Assembly: GCF_050699935.1 (NCBI RefSeq)
Contig: NZ_JBOHGB010000017.1
Coordinates: 11,665-75,664 of the forward strand
Source of the DNA: Actinophytocola sp050699935
GTDB taxonomy: Bacteria > Actinomycetota > Actinomycetes > Mycobacteriales > Pseudonocardiaceae
Length of the DNA: 64,000 bases
Direction of reading: 5' to 3'
This document shows positions 51,691 to 60,145 of this stretch, in pieces. The notes beneath the pieces are model-generated. The model did no database searches. It was not told the DNA's origin and saw only the letters and a program-made list of their open reading frames with translations. A program made the translations under genes and the position numbers. Numbering within the stretch: the stretch's first letter is position 1; each line of letters opens with the position of its first letter.

Positions 51691-52667
51691 TCACGATGGC
51701 CACCGAGACGCTCAAGAAGAAGGCCAAGAACGCCGCCCCGCGGGTGGACCGGTCGCCGTTGACGGGCTCGCTGCGCTCACTGGCGGAAACGGTCACCACC
51801 CGCGCGGCGACCTCGTTGACGGACAAGATCACGTCGACGGCCGGCCGGCTGACCGAGTACAGCAACGGCGGAGGAGGCGCCGGCCTGCTGAGCGCGGTCA
51901 CCGGCACCGAGCCGGGAGCGCGTCGCAAAGCCGTTGCCGGCGCGGTGAAGGGCGCGCTCACCGGCGTGACGGGGGCGGCCAAGGACAAGATCAGCAGCGC
52001 GTTGACCGGCGGCGACGGCAAGCTGAAGGTGACCAACATCGTCGAGCAGATCGACGTGGGTGTGCCGGTGGACCTGGCCTACGACCAGTGGACCCGGTTC
52101 ACCGACTTCCCCGGCTTCATGAAGAAGGTCGAGCACGTCGAGCAGGTCGCCGACGAGAAGCTGCGGTGGCAGGCCCAGATCCTCTGGTCGCACCGCACCT
52201 GGGAGTCCACGATCATCGACCAGGTGCCCGGCGAGCGGATCGTGTGGCGCTCCGAGGCCGAGAAGGGGCATGCCGACGGCACCGTCACCTTCCACGAGCT
52301 GGCCCCGGACCTCACCCGCATCATGCTCGTCATCGAGTACCACCCCAAGGGATTCTTCGAGCAGACAGGCAACCTGTGGCGTGCGCAGGGGCGCCGGGTT
52401 CGCCTCGAGCTCAAGCACTTCCAGCGGCACGTGATGACACACAGCGTGCTGCATCCCGACGAGATCGAGGGCTGGGGCGGGGAGATCCACGACGGCGAGG
52501 TCGTGGACCAGGCCGAGGCCGAGGCCGAGGGCGAGGGCGACCAGGCCGAGGACGAAGAAGACCAGGCCGAAGGCGAAGCAGAGGAACCGGCCGAGGAGGA
52601 CGAAGCCGACGAGGAGGCACCCCGGCAGGGGCGCCGCCGCCGGCAGAGAGTGAGGGCCAACTCATGA
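51687..52667 (+). CDS. SRPBCC (polyketide cyclase-like) protein of the gas vesicle operon (GvpZ-like position)
   Basis: From GTG 51687 (ATG 51696 is the alternative) the product has 326 residues. The N-terminus is basic, a Gly/Ala-rich stretch follows, and an SRPBCC/COQ10-type lipid-binding domain sits at about 105-250 (VPVDLAYDQWTRFTDFPGFM, RTWESTIIDQVPGERIVW). The tail is very acidic (repeated EAE/DQAE/EEDE) and then basic. Such proteins accompany actinomycete gas vesicle clusters. The GTG overlaps the stop of the leader gene, and the stop overlaps gvpA (ATGA). Confidence 0.75.
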   Translation: MITMATETLKKKAKNAAPRVDRSPLTGSLRSLAETVTTRAATSLTDKITSTAGRLTEYSNGGGGAGLLSAVTGTEPGARRKAVAGAVKGALTGVTGAAKDKISSALTGGDGKLKVTNIVEQIDVGVPVDLAYDQWTRFTDFPGFMKKVEHVEQVADEKLRWQAQILWSHRTWESTIIDQVPGERIVWRSEAEKGHADGTVTFHELAPDLTRIMLVIEYHPKGFFEQTGNLWRAQGRRVRLELKHFQRHVMTHSVLHPDEIEGWGGEIHDGEVVDQAEAEAEGEGDQAEDEEDQAEGEAEEPAEEDEADEEAPRQGRRRRQRVRANS

Positions 52668-53059
52668 CCACAGCCGTACAGCCCGCCGGCGGCGGCGGAG
52701 GCGGGGTCGAGCGCCCCAGCCCCAGCGGCCTCGCCGACGTGATCGACACGATCCTGGACAAGGGCCTCGTCATCGACGCCTACGTGCGGGTGTCGCTCGT
52801 CGGCATCGAGTTGCTGACGATCGACGCGCGTGTCGTCGTGGCGAGTGTGGACACCTACCTGCGCTTCGCCGAGGCCGTGAACCGGCTGGACATCTCCGAC
52901 ACCGAGCAGAAGGGACTGCCGGACCTGCTCGAGGACGTGCAGCAGGACGGCGCCAAGTCGAAGACGAAGGGCGCGCTCGACGCGGCCGGGGACAAGCTGC
53001 GCGACGCTCTCGGCGAGGACTCGGGCGAGAGAGCCGGGCGTCGCGGGAAGGGTGAGTGA
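52664..53059 (+). CDS. gvpA: Gas vesicle structural protein GvpA
   Basis: The 131-residue protein has the GvpA core LADVIDTILDKGLVIDAYVRVSLVGIELLTIDARVVVASVDTYLRFAEAV, cited by its core IDAYVRVSLVGIELL, in residues 20-75. A Gly-rich N-terminal lead and a charged C-terminal extension of about 50 residues are common in actinomycetes. It builds the shell ribs. Of the three GvpA-family genes here, it is the closest to the main structural type. Confidence 0.88.
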   Translation: MTTAVQPAGGGGGGVERPSPSGLADVIDTILDKGLVIDAYVRVSLVGIELLTIDARVVVASVDTYLRFAEAVNRLDISDTEQKGLPDLLEDVQQDGAKSKTKGALDAAGDKLRDALGEDSGERAGRRGKGE

Positions 53060-53060
53060 G

Positions 53061-53819
53061 ATGGCCGAGTCCGACCGGGAAATCTACGTCTACGGCATCG
53101 TTCCCGCCGATGTGGAGACCGAACCGGATGCCCGCGGCGTCGGCGAACCGCCCGGCAAGGTGAGCACGGTCAAGCGTGGCGACGTCGCCGCACTCGTCAG
53201 TCCTGTTGCGACGGACAGGGCACTCGGGCGCCCCGAGGACGTCGCGGCCCACGCAGCCCTGTTGGACGGTGCCGCGGCGGAGGCGCCGGTGCTGCCGGTC
53301 AAGTTCGGTGCGGTGCTGACGAACACGGACCAGGTGGCCGAGGAGCTACTCGCCGCCCACCACGACGAGTTCGCCGACGCACTGCGCGAGCTGGAGGGCA
53401 AGGCGGAGTACGTCGTCAAGGGCCGCTACCGGCAGGAGGCGATCCTGCGCGAGATCCTCGCGGAGAACGACGAGCTCGGCCGGCTGCGCGACGAGCTGCG
53501 GGGCAGGCCCGACGACGCCACCCGCAACGAGCGGATCGCGCTCGGGGAGGGCATCAACAATGCGATCGACGCCAAGCGGGAGGCGGACACCGAGACGACG
53601 GCGGCGGCACTGCGCGAGCTCGGTCTCACGGTGACCGTGCGGGAGCCGACGCACGAGGAGGACGCGGTGCACCTCGCGTGCCTGGCGGAGACGGCGAAGC
53701 AGGCCGACCTCGAGGAGGCGGTCGGTCGCCTGGCGCAGGAGTGGGACGACCGGGTCAGCCTCCGGCTGCTCGGGCCGCTCGCGCCGTACGACTTCGTCGT
53801 CAGCAAGGCCACGGGGTAG
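53061..53819 (+). CDS. gvpF: Gas vesicle protein GvpF (GvpF/L family)
   Basis: The 252-residue protein starts EIYVYGIVPADVE and contains VLPVKFGAVLTN, YVVKGRYRQEAILREI and LRLLGPLAPYDFV, the GvpF/GvpL two-domain pattern. It is an accessory assembly protein that binds GvpA monomers. ATG 53061 follows GGGTGAGTGAG; the GTG at 53052 inside gvpA is also possible. Confidence 0.87.
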   Translation: MAESDREIYVYGIVPADVETEPDARGVGEPPGKVSTVKRGDVAALVSPVATDRALGRPEDVAAHAALLDGAAAEAPVLPVKFGAVLTNTDQVAEELLAAHHDEFADALRELEGKAEYVVKGRYRQEAILREILAENDELGRLRDELRGRPDDATRNERIALGEGINNAIDAKREADTETTAAALRELGLTVTVREPTHEEDAVHLACLAETAKQADLEEAVGRLAQEWDDRVSLRLLGPLAPYDFVVSKATG

Positions 53820-53822
53820 CCG

Positions 53823-54065
53823 ATGGGTGTCCTGTCCGTTCTGCTGGGCCTGCCGCTCGCGCCGGTCCGCGTGGTCATCAAGGTCGGGGAGCTGATTCAG
53901 CAGCAGGTCGAGGAGGAGCTGTACCACCCCGCGTCGGCCAGACGCGACCTGGAACAGATCGAGGACGAGCGCAGGCGCGGCGAGTTGTCCGGTGACGAGG
54001 AGGCTCGACTGCAGCAGCAGGTGCTCGACCGGATGACCGAAGAAGCGGACGAGAAGGAGAGGTGA
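53823..54065 (+). CDS. gvpG: Gas vesicle protein GvpG
   Basis: The 80-residue protein has the GvpG pattern: hydrophobic LPLAPVRVVIKVGELIQQQVEEEL followed by a charged helical region (RRDLEQIEDERRRGELS). It is a minor assembly factor. Its stop overlaps the GTG of gvpO. Confidence 0.87.
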   Translation: MGVLSVLLGLPLAPVRVVIKVGELIQQQVEEELYHPASARRDLEQIEDERRRGELSGDEEARLQQQVLDRMTEEADEKER

Positions 54066-54382
54066 TCGTCGTGGCCGCCACGGACTCCAAGAGCCAGCAG
54101 GATCGCGACGACGGTGCGAGATCATCCGCGGCGCGCATCGCGTCCCACGCGCGGGAGCAGATCGGCGCGCTCACCGCGAAGAGCGTCGAGGGCGTGGCGG
54201 CCGTCGAACCGGTCGACAACGGCTGGCTGGTCCAGGTCGAGGTGCTGGAGGACCAGCGGATCCCATCCTCGTCCGACATGCTCGCGCTCTATGAGGTCGA
54301 GATCGACGACGACGGCGACCTGCTCGCCTACCGCAGGACGAAGCGTTACCCGCGCGGGCGGGCCGACCTGGGGACGGAGTGA
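54062..54382 (+). CDS. gvpO: Gas vesicle protein GvpO
   Basis: The 106-residue protein carries the GvpO domain: GWLVQVEVLEDQRIPSSSDMLALYEVEID and YRRTKRYPRGRAD. GvpO is needed for gas vesicle formation and is common in actinomycete clusters. The GTG overlaps the gvpG stop. Confidence 0.87.
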   Translation: MIVVAATDSKSQQDRDDGARSSAARIASHAREQIGALTAKSVEGVAAVEPVDNGWLVQVEVLEDQRIPSSSDMLALYEVEIDDDGDLLAYRRTKRYPRGRADLGTE

Positions 54383-54383
54383 G

Positions 54384-54743
54384 ATGAGCACACCAGGACA
54401 GCCCACGACCGTGCCGCGGAGCACCGGCCTGGGCGCGGCCGGCAATCATCAGCCCGCCAACCTCGGCGACATCCTGGAGCGCGTACTGGACAAGGGTCTG
54501 GTCATCGCCGGTGACATCAGGGTCAACCTGCTGGACATCGAGTTGCTCACGATCAAGCTCCGGCTCGTCATCGCCTCGCTGGAGACGGCGAAGGAGGTCG
54601 GCATCGACTGGTGGGAGCACGATCCGTGGCTGGCCGGTGATCACCGGCTCAAGGTCGAGAACGAGGAGCTGCGCGCCCGCGTCGCCGAGCTCGAGGGCCG
54701 CGAACCCGAGAAGTCCGAGATCGAGGCCGGCGACCATGACTGA
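54384..54743 (+). CDS. gvpJ: Gas vesicle protein GvpJ (GvpA family)
   Basis: The 119-residue protein has a GvpA-like core (LGDILERVLDKGLVIAGDIRVNLLDIELLTIKLRLVIASL, core GLVIAGDIRVNLLDIELL). The C-terminal part is longer and coiled (ENEELRARVAELEG), as in GvpJ/GvpM minor shell or nucleation proteins. It overlaps the following gvpL start by eight bases. Confidence 0.8.
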   Translation: MSTPGQPTTVPRSTGLGAAGNHQPANLGDILERVLDKGLVIAGDIRVNLLDIELLTIKLRLVIASLETAKEVGIDWWEHDPWLAGDHRLKVENEELRARVAELEGREPEKSEIEAGDHD

Positions 54744-55515
54744 GCACGGAACGTGGGTCTATGCCGTCGCCCGCGGACTCGACCCCGGCCTGCTCGCCGA
54801 GCTGACCGGTGTCGCGGACGAGACGGTGCGACCCATCGGCGAGGGCGGGCTGACCGCGGTGGCCGGGTCGGTGCCGCTCGCGACGTTCGGCGAAGCGGCG
54901 TTGCGCCGCAACCTCGAGGATCTCGACTGGTTGGCTGGTGTCGCACGAGCCCACGACGCGGTCGTGACGGCCCTGGCACGCTCCGGACCGGCGGCGCCGT
55001 TCCGGCTCGCCACGGTCTACTTCGACGACGCGCGGGTCAGCTCCCTCCTGCGCGACCAGGCGCACGGACTCCACGAGGCGCTCGACAGGATCACCGGCCG
55101 CTCGGAGTGGGGTGTCAAGGCCGTGCTGGACGTCAGCCGCCTGCCCGAGCACACGCCGGCCGGTGCCGGGCCCGAGCCGAGCGGCGCGGGTGCCGCGTAC
55201 CTGCGCCGCAAGCGCGAACAGCGCACGGCCCGCGAGCTGGTCGAGCGGCTCGCGGTCGAGTGGGCCGAGGAGATCCACACGGCGCTGGCCGCGCTCGCCG
55301 TGGACGCCCGGCATCACCGCCCCCAGAGTTCGGCACTGGCCGGGACCAGTTCCCCGATGATCCTCAACGCCGCGTACCTCGTCGACGACGGCGCGGCGGA
55401 CGAGTTCGCGCGCGCGGTGCACGGCCAGGGCGAACGTCGCGAGAAGGAGGTCACACTCGAGCTCACGGGCCCGTGGCCGGCCTACTCCTTCGCCTCGATC
55501 GGAGGCACGCGATGA
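54736..55515 (+). CDS. gvpL: Gas vesicle protein GvpL (GvpF/L family)
   Basis: The 259-residue second GvpF/L homologue begins GTWVYAVARGLDPGLL and has PFRLATVYFDDARV, YLRRKREQR and LTGPWPAYSFASI. It is likely the second GvpF/L-type assembly factor. ATG 54736 is chosen inside gvpJ because the preceding frame is shared with non-coding sequence. Confidence 0.85.
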   Translation: MTEHGTWVYAVARGLDPGLLAELTGVADETVRPIGEGGLTAVAGSVPLATFGEAALRRNLEDLDWLAGVARAHDAVVTALARSGPAAPFRLATVYFDDARVSSLLRDQAHGLHEALDRITGRSEWGVKAVLDVSRLPEHTPAGAGPEPSGAGAAYLRRKREQRTARELVERLAVEWAEEIHTALAALAVDARHHRPQSSALAGTSSPMILNAAYLVDDGAADEFARAVHGQGERREKEVTLELTGPWPAYSFASIGGTR

Positions 55516-55694
55516 CCGAACCCGTGCCCGCCCCCGAGCGCCGCATCGCCCTGGTCGACCTGCTCGACCGCGTGCTCGCCGGTGGCGTCGTGATCAGCGG
55601 CGAGCTCACCCTGTCCATCGCCGACGTGGACCTGGTCCACATCTCCCTGCGCACGCTGCTGTCCTCGATCAGTGCCTTGGAGCCACCACGATGA
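55512..55694 (+). CDS. gvpS: Gas vesicle protein GvpS (small GvpA family)
   Basis: The 60-residue protein is a minimal GvpA-type domain, RRIALVDLLDRVLAGGVVISGELTLSIADVDLVHISLRTLLSSI, core VVISGELTLSIADVDLVHI, without N- or C-terminal extension. Start and stop both overlap neighbours (ATGA at each side). Confidence 0.82.
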   Translation: MTEPVPAPERRIALVDLLDRVLAGGVVISGELTLSIADVDLVHISLRTLLSSISALEPPR

Positions 55695-55981
55695 CGAACC
55701 GTCCGGGCCAACACCGCATCAACGCCGATCCCGACACGACCGAGCAAAGCCTCGTGGGGCTGGTGCTCACCGTCGTGGAGCTGCTGCGACAGTTGATGGA
55801 GCGGCAGGCGATCCGCCGGGTCGACCACGGCGATCTCGACGACGAGCAGATCGAGAAGATCGGCCTGACGTTGCTGGGGCTGGAGGAACGCATGGACGAG
55901 CTCTGCGACCACTTCGACCTCCGGCGCGAGGATCTCAACCTCGATCTCGGCCCGCTAGGCACGCTCCTGCCACCCGAATAG
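55691..55981 (+). CDS. gvpK: Gas vesicle protein GvpK
   Basis: The 96-residue protein has the GvpK pattern: SLVGLVLTVVELLRQLMERQAIRRVD and LGLEERMDELCDHFDLRREDLNLDLGPLG. It closes the gas vesicle run. No gvpN or gvpV gene is present in the window, as is usual in actinomycetes. Confidence 0.88.
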   Translation: MTNRPGQHRINADPDTTEQSLVGLVLTVVELLRQLMERQAIRRVDHGDLDDEQIEKIGLTLLGLEERMDELCDHFDLRREDLNLDLGPLGTLLPPE

Positions 55982-56130
55982 CGGGACCGTCCGGACCGTG
56001 TCCGATCGCTCACCGCCGAGCAGCTCCAGCAGCTGCCCGACCACGAGCGTGCACACGCGACCGGACGCCGGTGGTCGAGGTCCTGACCTCCCGCCTCGAG
56101 CAGCTTGCCGGAGGTCCGAACCGGCTCCGG

Positions 56131-56376
56131 TCAGCAGGGCGGCGAGATGTCGACGATCGAGCTGCCCGCGATGAGGTCGAGCGTACGACCGGTGTCCGGA
56201 TGCCTGACACCGATCCACGTGCTGTCCGTGGTCGGGTCGACGGCGACCGGACCGACCACCTTGGCGATGCGTAATCGGTGTCGGCCCGCGGCGTGCTCTC
56301 CGCAGACGTAGGTGACCATCGCTCCGCGGGAGGGCGCCCGTGTCGCGGGCTCGTCGTCGTGCGACACGGTGCTCAC
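56131..56376 (-). CDS. Small hypothetical protein, second of a two-gene unit
   Basis: The 81-residue product has a beta-rich look (YVCGEHAAGRHRLRIAKVVGPVAVD, WIGVRHPDTGRTLDLIAGSSIVDI). The GTG at 56376 overlaps the stop of the upstream small gene (GTGA), which favours it over ATG 56319. I recognise no family. It is convergent with gvpK. Confidence 0.55.
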   Translation of the reverse strand: MSTVSHDDEPATRAPSRGAMVTYVCGEHAAGRHRLRIAKVVGPVAVDPTTDSTWIGVRHPDTGRTLDLIAGSSIVDISPPC

Positions 56377-56564
56377 CGCTCTGCACGCGGTTCGGGCGCC
56401 GTCGGGACGTGCGGGCGCGGGTTCAGCCCGAGCATGTCCAGCAACCGCCGGCAGTCGTTGACGTCCTTGGCCGCCGACGCCACGGCGCGGACGGCACGTA
56501 CCTGCTGTTCGAGAGGCGCGTCGACTTCCGTGGACCGCTGGAGAGACTTCTCCTCGACTGTCAT
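56373..56564 (-). CDS. Small hypothetical protein, first of a two-gene unit
   Basis: The 63-residue product starts MTVEEKSLQRSTEVDAPLEQQVRAVRAVASAAKDVNDCRRLLDMLGLNP and is largely helical. A GGAGGTGAGG stretch precedes the ATG. Function is unknown; coupling to the next gene suggests joint action. Confidence 0.55.
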   Translation of the reverse strand: MTVEEKSLQRSTEVDAPLEQQVRAVRAVASAAKDVNDCRRLLDMLGLNPRPHVPTAPEPRAER

Positions 56565-56996
56565 CGTCGGCCTCACCTCCGCGTGTCGGTGGTCCCATCG
56601 ATTACCCGACACCCGTGCGGTCAAACGCCAGTGCGGCACGGTTTTTCTGGGTGTACCCCGTCGAGCACGCCCACCGCGCGCGCACCCCTCGTCCTATTAG
56701 GACAGGTCGGCGGGGTCGGGCCGTCGGCGGCGAGCCGGACGTTGTCGAGCACGCTCCACATCGGACATGCTGTTCCGGAAAGGGGTGGCCTGGCTGTGGT
56801 CCTGGAAGCCGAAATCGACGGCGAGCTGTCCGGCTCGTGGCGGTAGCGTGGCGTGGCGTTCCTCATCGGAACGGCTGTCGTCGCCGGTCGGTACGAACGG
56901 GTCGTGCGGGTCACGGTCGGCGAGGCGTGTGCCCGGTGGCCGGATTTCGCCGAGGCCGCGGACGGCGCGGCCGTGTGCGGCTGCGTGGCGACGCCG
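56565..56996. other. Intergenic stretch without a confident gene
   Basis: About 430 bp between the small two-gene unit and the TIGR02206 gene. Minus-strand translation VLDNVRLAADGPTPP and plus-strand VVLEAEIDGELSGSW look like protein ends but have no supporting frame around them. I see no clear terminator or promoter. Confidence 0.35.
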
Positions 56997-57719
56997 CTAG
57001 ACGGCGGGTTGGCGGCGCGCGGACCGCCGTACCCACGGCCAGGTCATCAGCGCCCAGACGCCGAGTACGAGCGCGATCTCGGGCACGAGGTACCACGGCC
57101 ACGGACCCAGCACGTCGAGGATCGAGTCGATCTCGGGTTTGCGGTTGAGGAAGCCGTAGTTGGCCCCGGTGAGCGAGTTGACGATCATCGCGACGGCGGC
57201 CCAGCCGACGGTGACGGCGATGGTCGTTCGGTAGTCACGCCATCCGGGGCGCATGCCGAGGCCCCACGTCAGGTAGATCGCCGTCCAGATCACGAACAGG
57301 TGCAGGCTCCAGAACACCAGGAAGTCCCGCCCGGGAAAGTCGGGCCCGGTCAGGACCGGGGAGAACAGCGCCTGCGCGCTCAGCACCAGACCCCAGTAGT
57401 AGGTCAGCGCGAAGGCCCAGTGCCGATGCGACCACAGTGCATAGACCGCCGACAGGGCCACGAGGTCGGACAACTGCAGCGGCAGCGAGTGGTCGACGCC
57501 GAACCGCGACTGCGTGTTGGAGTAGACCACCATGCCCACCTGCACGACGAGCATCGCCACGGCGACGATCCGCCCGGCGAGGCGGGCCCGCGCGGAGCGC
57601 CCGTACCGGCGACCCGCGATGACCAGCCCCGCCGCGGTCGCCGCGAACACGAGCAGGACCAACAGGTGGGACGGGCCGTATGCGGTGAACTCACCTTCCG
57701 CCGCAAGCGCCACGACCAC
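56997..57719 (-). CDS. TIGR02206 (YwaF-like) membrane protein
   Basis: The 240-residue integral membrane protein starts in FTAYGPSHLLVLLVF and has about seven spans. The family pattern LPLQLSDLVALSAV, FWSLHLFVIW and TGANYGFL is present. The topology resembles TMEM164. Its function is unknown. It is followed 15 bp upstream in position by the SRPBCC gene transcribed in the same direction. Confidence 0.85.
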   Translation of the reverse strand: MVVALAAEGEFTAYGPSHLLVLLVFAATAAGLVIAGRRYGRSARARLAGRIVAVAMLVVQVGMVVYSNTQSRFGVDHSLPLQLSDLVALSAVYALWSHRHWAFALTYYWGLVLSAQALFSPVLTGPDFPGRDFLVFWSLHLFVIWTAIYLTWGLGMRPGWRDYRTTIAVTVGWAAVAMIVNSLTGANYGFLNRKPEIDSILDVLGPWPWYLVPEIALVLGVWALMTWPWVRRSARRQPAV

Positions 57720-57734
57720 TCAGGTTAGTCGGGG

Positions 57735-58283
57735 TCAGCCGCCGAGCCCGACGTCGAGCACGGTCTTGAGTGCGGCCAGCCGCTCCTGCCAGAACGCCTT
57801 CGTCCGCTGTGCCGTCTCGGGATCGGCTAGTCGTTCGTGCTCCACGGCGAGCTGGCTCTTGGCATCGCCCTTGGCCTCGAACGTGACGCTGACCCGGGTG
57901 CCGTCCGCCCAGTCGAAGCGGGCCGAGCGGGGTGGCCGGGAGGTGCGTTCGCGCAGCACGACGCCGGGCAGCCAGCGTTCGCGCTCCTCGGGATCCACGA
58001 CGGCCCGGTAGAGGCGTTCGACCGGGACCCCGACCGTCTTGCTGGTGCCGACGGTGAAGGTGCCACCGGGCCGTACACCGGGTGGGCGCAGCCCCCGCGC
58101 CTGCTCGTACTCGACGATCAGCTTCTGCGCCCACCAGTCGCTCAGGCCGTGCTCGCCCTGGAGCCAGTCGGCGATCGCCCGGAACGGACGTCCGGGCGCG
58201 CCCCACCGGTCGAGCAGGGCGAACCACTCGTCGTGGTCCCGGCCGGTCGCTCGTCGCAGTCCCGAACGCGTGCGGTCCCGCAT
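57735..58283 (-). CDS. SRPBCC/AHSA1-like protein with DUF4287-type N-terminus
   Basis: The 182-residue protein has an N-terminal helical region (HDEWFALLDRWGAPGRPFRAIADWLQGEHGLSDWWAQKL in parts), as in DUF4287 proteins. An SRPBCC half follows (VPVERLYRAVVDPEERERWLPGVVLRE, SARFDWADGTRVSVTFEAKG in parts). A lipid- or small-molecule-binding role is likely. It lies 15 bp from the TIGR02206 gene. Confidence 0.8.
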   Translation of the reverse strand: MRDRTRSGLRRATGRDHDEWFALLDRWGAPGRPFRAIADWLQGEHGLSDWWAQKLIVEYEQARGLRPPGVRPGGTFTVGTSKTVGVPVERLYRAVVDPEERERWLPGVVLRERTSRPPRSARFDWADGTRVSVTFEAKGDAKSQLAVEHERLADPETAQRTKAFWQERLAALKTVLDVGLGG

Positions 58284-58481
58284 GGTGTTCTCCTCTCCGT
58301 CGGGACGGGTCTCGTGACGGAGGTAGAGGCCGCGGCTCCGGTCTCGACATCCCGGTGAAAGGAATGTCGAATCGGGTGGGCCGAGTCCCGCCGGCAGCCG
58401 CGGTGCCAGCGCATACGCCCCCGATGCCCACTGCTAGCTTTGGGCTGAGCAGGTGAGCGGAGTACAGCGTACGGAGGGTTT

Positions 58482-60137
58482 GTGGCCGAGGCGGAACTGA
58501 GCTGGGTCCAGCGCGCGGCCGACGTGGCGATCGAGCACGCCCGGCGGTCGGGCGGGGGCACGATCGTGTGCGAGTCGGGCGTCTCGCCGTCCGGACCCAT
58601 CCACCTGGGCAACCTGCGCGAGGTGATGACGGTCCACTTCGTGGCCGAGGAGATCAGGTCGCGCGGTCTCGACGCGGTTCACCTGCACTCGTGGGACGAC
58701 TACGACCGGTTCCGGAAGGTTCCCGCCGGGCTCGACGAGAGCCTTGCCGAGCACGTCGGCCGGCCGCTGGCGGCGGTGCCCGATCCGTACGGGGAACGGG
58801 ACTCCTACGCAGCGCACTTCATCGCCGAGTTCACCGACGCGCTGGCCCGGATGGGCGTGCGGATGCGCGAGGTGCGGCAGTCCGACCAGTACCCGCGGGG
58901 GACGTACAACGCGGCGATCCGCCATGCCATGGACCGCCGTGGCGACGTGTTCGACATCCTGTCGCGGTTCCAGACCGAGGGCCGCCACGACCAGTCGGTC
59001 GGGGAGCGGCGGGCGGCGTACTACCCGTTCAAGCCGTACTGCGAGGCGTGCGGGAAGGACTTCACGACGGTCACCGGCTACGACGGTCTCGCCCTGGCCT
59101 ATCGCTGCCGGTGCGGCCACGCGGGCGAGCTGACGCTCGCCGACGGCGCGCGGATCTCCGGCAAGCTGGTGTGGAAGGTGGACTGGCCGATGCGCTGGGT
59201 CCACGAGAGCGTCGACTTCGAACCGGCCGGCGAGGACCATCACGCGCCGACCAGCAGCATCGCGTCGGGCAGCGTGGTGATCCGGGAGATCTTCGGCGGC
59301 ACGGCGCCGTACTCGTTCCCGTACACGTTCGTGGGTCTCGCGGGTGGGTCGAGCAAGATGTCCAGCTCGACCGGCGGGGCGGCGATTCCCGCGACCGCGC
59401 TGGACGTGCTGGAGCCGGCCATGCTGCGCTGGCTGTACGTGCGGCGCACGCCGTCGCAGTCGTTCACCATCGACCTGTCGCCGCGTGCGGTGCAGCGGCT
59501 CTATGACGAGTGGGACCGGTTCGGCGAGCGGGTCGAGGCGCCGGACGCGTCCCGGGCCGACGTGCACCTGCGCGAGGTGTGCCTGCGCACGTCGGCGGGC
59601 GCGGTCGACCACAGCCGCCGTCCGGTGTCGTTCCGGTTGCTGTCCTCCGCCGCCGACATCACCCAGGCGAACACCGAGCAGATCGACCGGCTGGTTCGCC
59701 AGCACCTGCCCGACCTGCCCGGCCACGACACGCTGATCAAGGAGCTGGAGCCCCGGCTGACGTGCGCGATCAACTACGCGACCCGGCTGCTGCCGCCGCA
59801 GGAGCGGACCATGATCCGCACGGAGTTCCACGACGAGGCGTGGCGGGAGCTGGACGACCGGACCCGTGACGGGGTGCGCATGCTCGACGAGCGCATCGAC
59901 GACGCCTGGACCCTGGAAGGCCTGACCCGCTTGGTGTACGGCGTGCCGAAGCTCCTGCGCGGCCTGCCCGAGGACGCTCCGCCGAGCCCCGAGCTGAAGA
60001 AGGCGCAGCGGGTGTTCTTCGCCGCCCTGTACCGGTTGCTGTGCTCCTCGGACACCGGTCCGCGGTTGCCCACACTGCTCCTGTCGATCGGTCAGGAGCG
60101 CGCCCACCACCTGCTGGCCGGGCCGGCCGAGCGGTAG
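58482..60137 (+). CDS. lysS: Class I lysyl-tRNA synthetase
   Basis: The 551-residue enzyme has the class I signatures PSGPIHLGNLRE (HIGH-like) and GSSKMSSSTGG (KMSKS-like), with a zinc-ribbon-type insertion (YCEACGKDF, YRCRCGHAG). It is of the archaeal/spirochaete/actinobacterial LysRS-I type, unrelated in fold to bacterial class II LysRS. It attaches lysine to tRNA-Lys. The GTG start lies 198 bp from the divergent SRPBCC gene. It is convergent with the SDR gene. Confidence 0.93.
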   Translation: MAEAELSWVQRAADVAIEHARRSGGGTIVCESGVSPSGPIHLGNLREVMTVHFVAEEIRSRGLDAVHLHSWDDYDRFRKVPAGLDESLAEHVGRPLAAVPDPYGERDSYAAHFIAEFTDALARMGVRMREVRQSDQYPRGTYNAAIRHAMDRRGDVFDILSRFQTEGRHDQSVGERRAAYYPFKPYCEACGKDFTTVTGYDGLALAYRCRCGHAGELTLADGARISGKLVWKVDWPMRWVHESVDFEPAGEDHHAPTSSIASGSVVIREIFGGTAPYSFPYTFVGLAGGSSKMSSSTGGAAIPATALDVLEPAMLRWLYVRRTPSQSFTIDLSPRAVQRLYDEWDRFGERVEAPDASRADVHLREVCLRTSAGAVDHSRRPVSFRLLSSAADITQANTEQIDRLVRQHLPDLPGHDTLIKELEPRLTCAINYATRLLPPQERTMIRTEFHDEAWRELDDRTRDGVRMLDERIDDAWTLEGLTRLVYGVPKLLRGLPEDAPPSPELKKAQRVFFAALYRLLCSSDTGPRLPTLLLSIGQERAHHLLAGPAER

Positions 60138-60145
60138 CGGGGCGG

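Noticed and set aside
56853..57010. Small plus-strand gene starting VAFLIGTAVVAGRYERVV
   Set aside because: It runs into the 3' end of the TIGR02206 gene, lacks an SD and has no recognisable pattern past residue 50.
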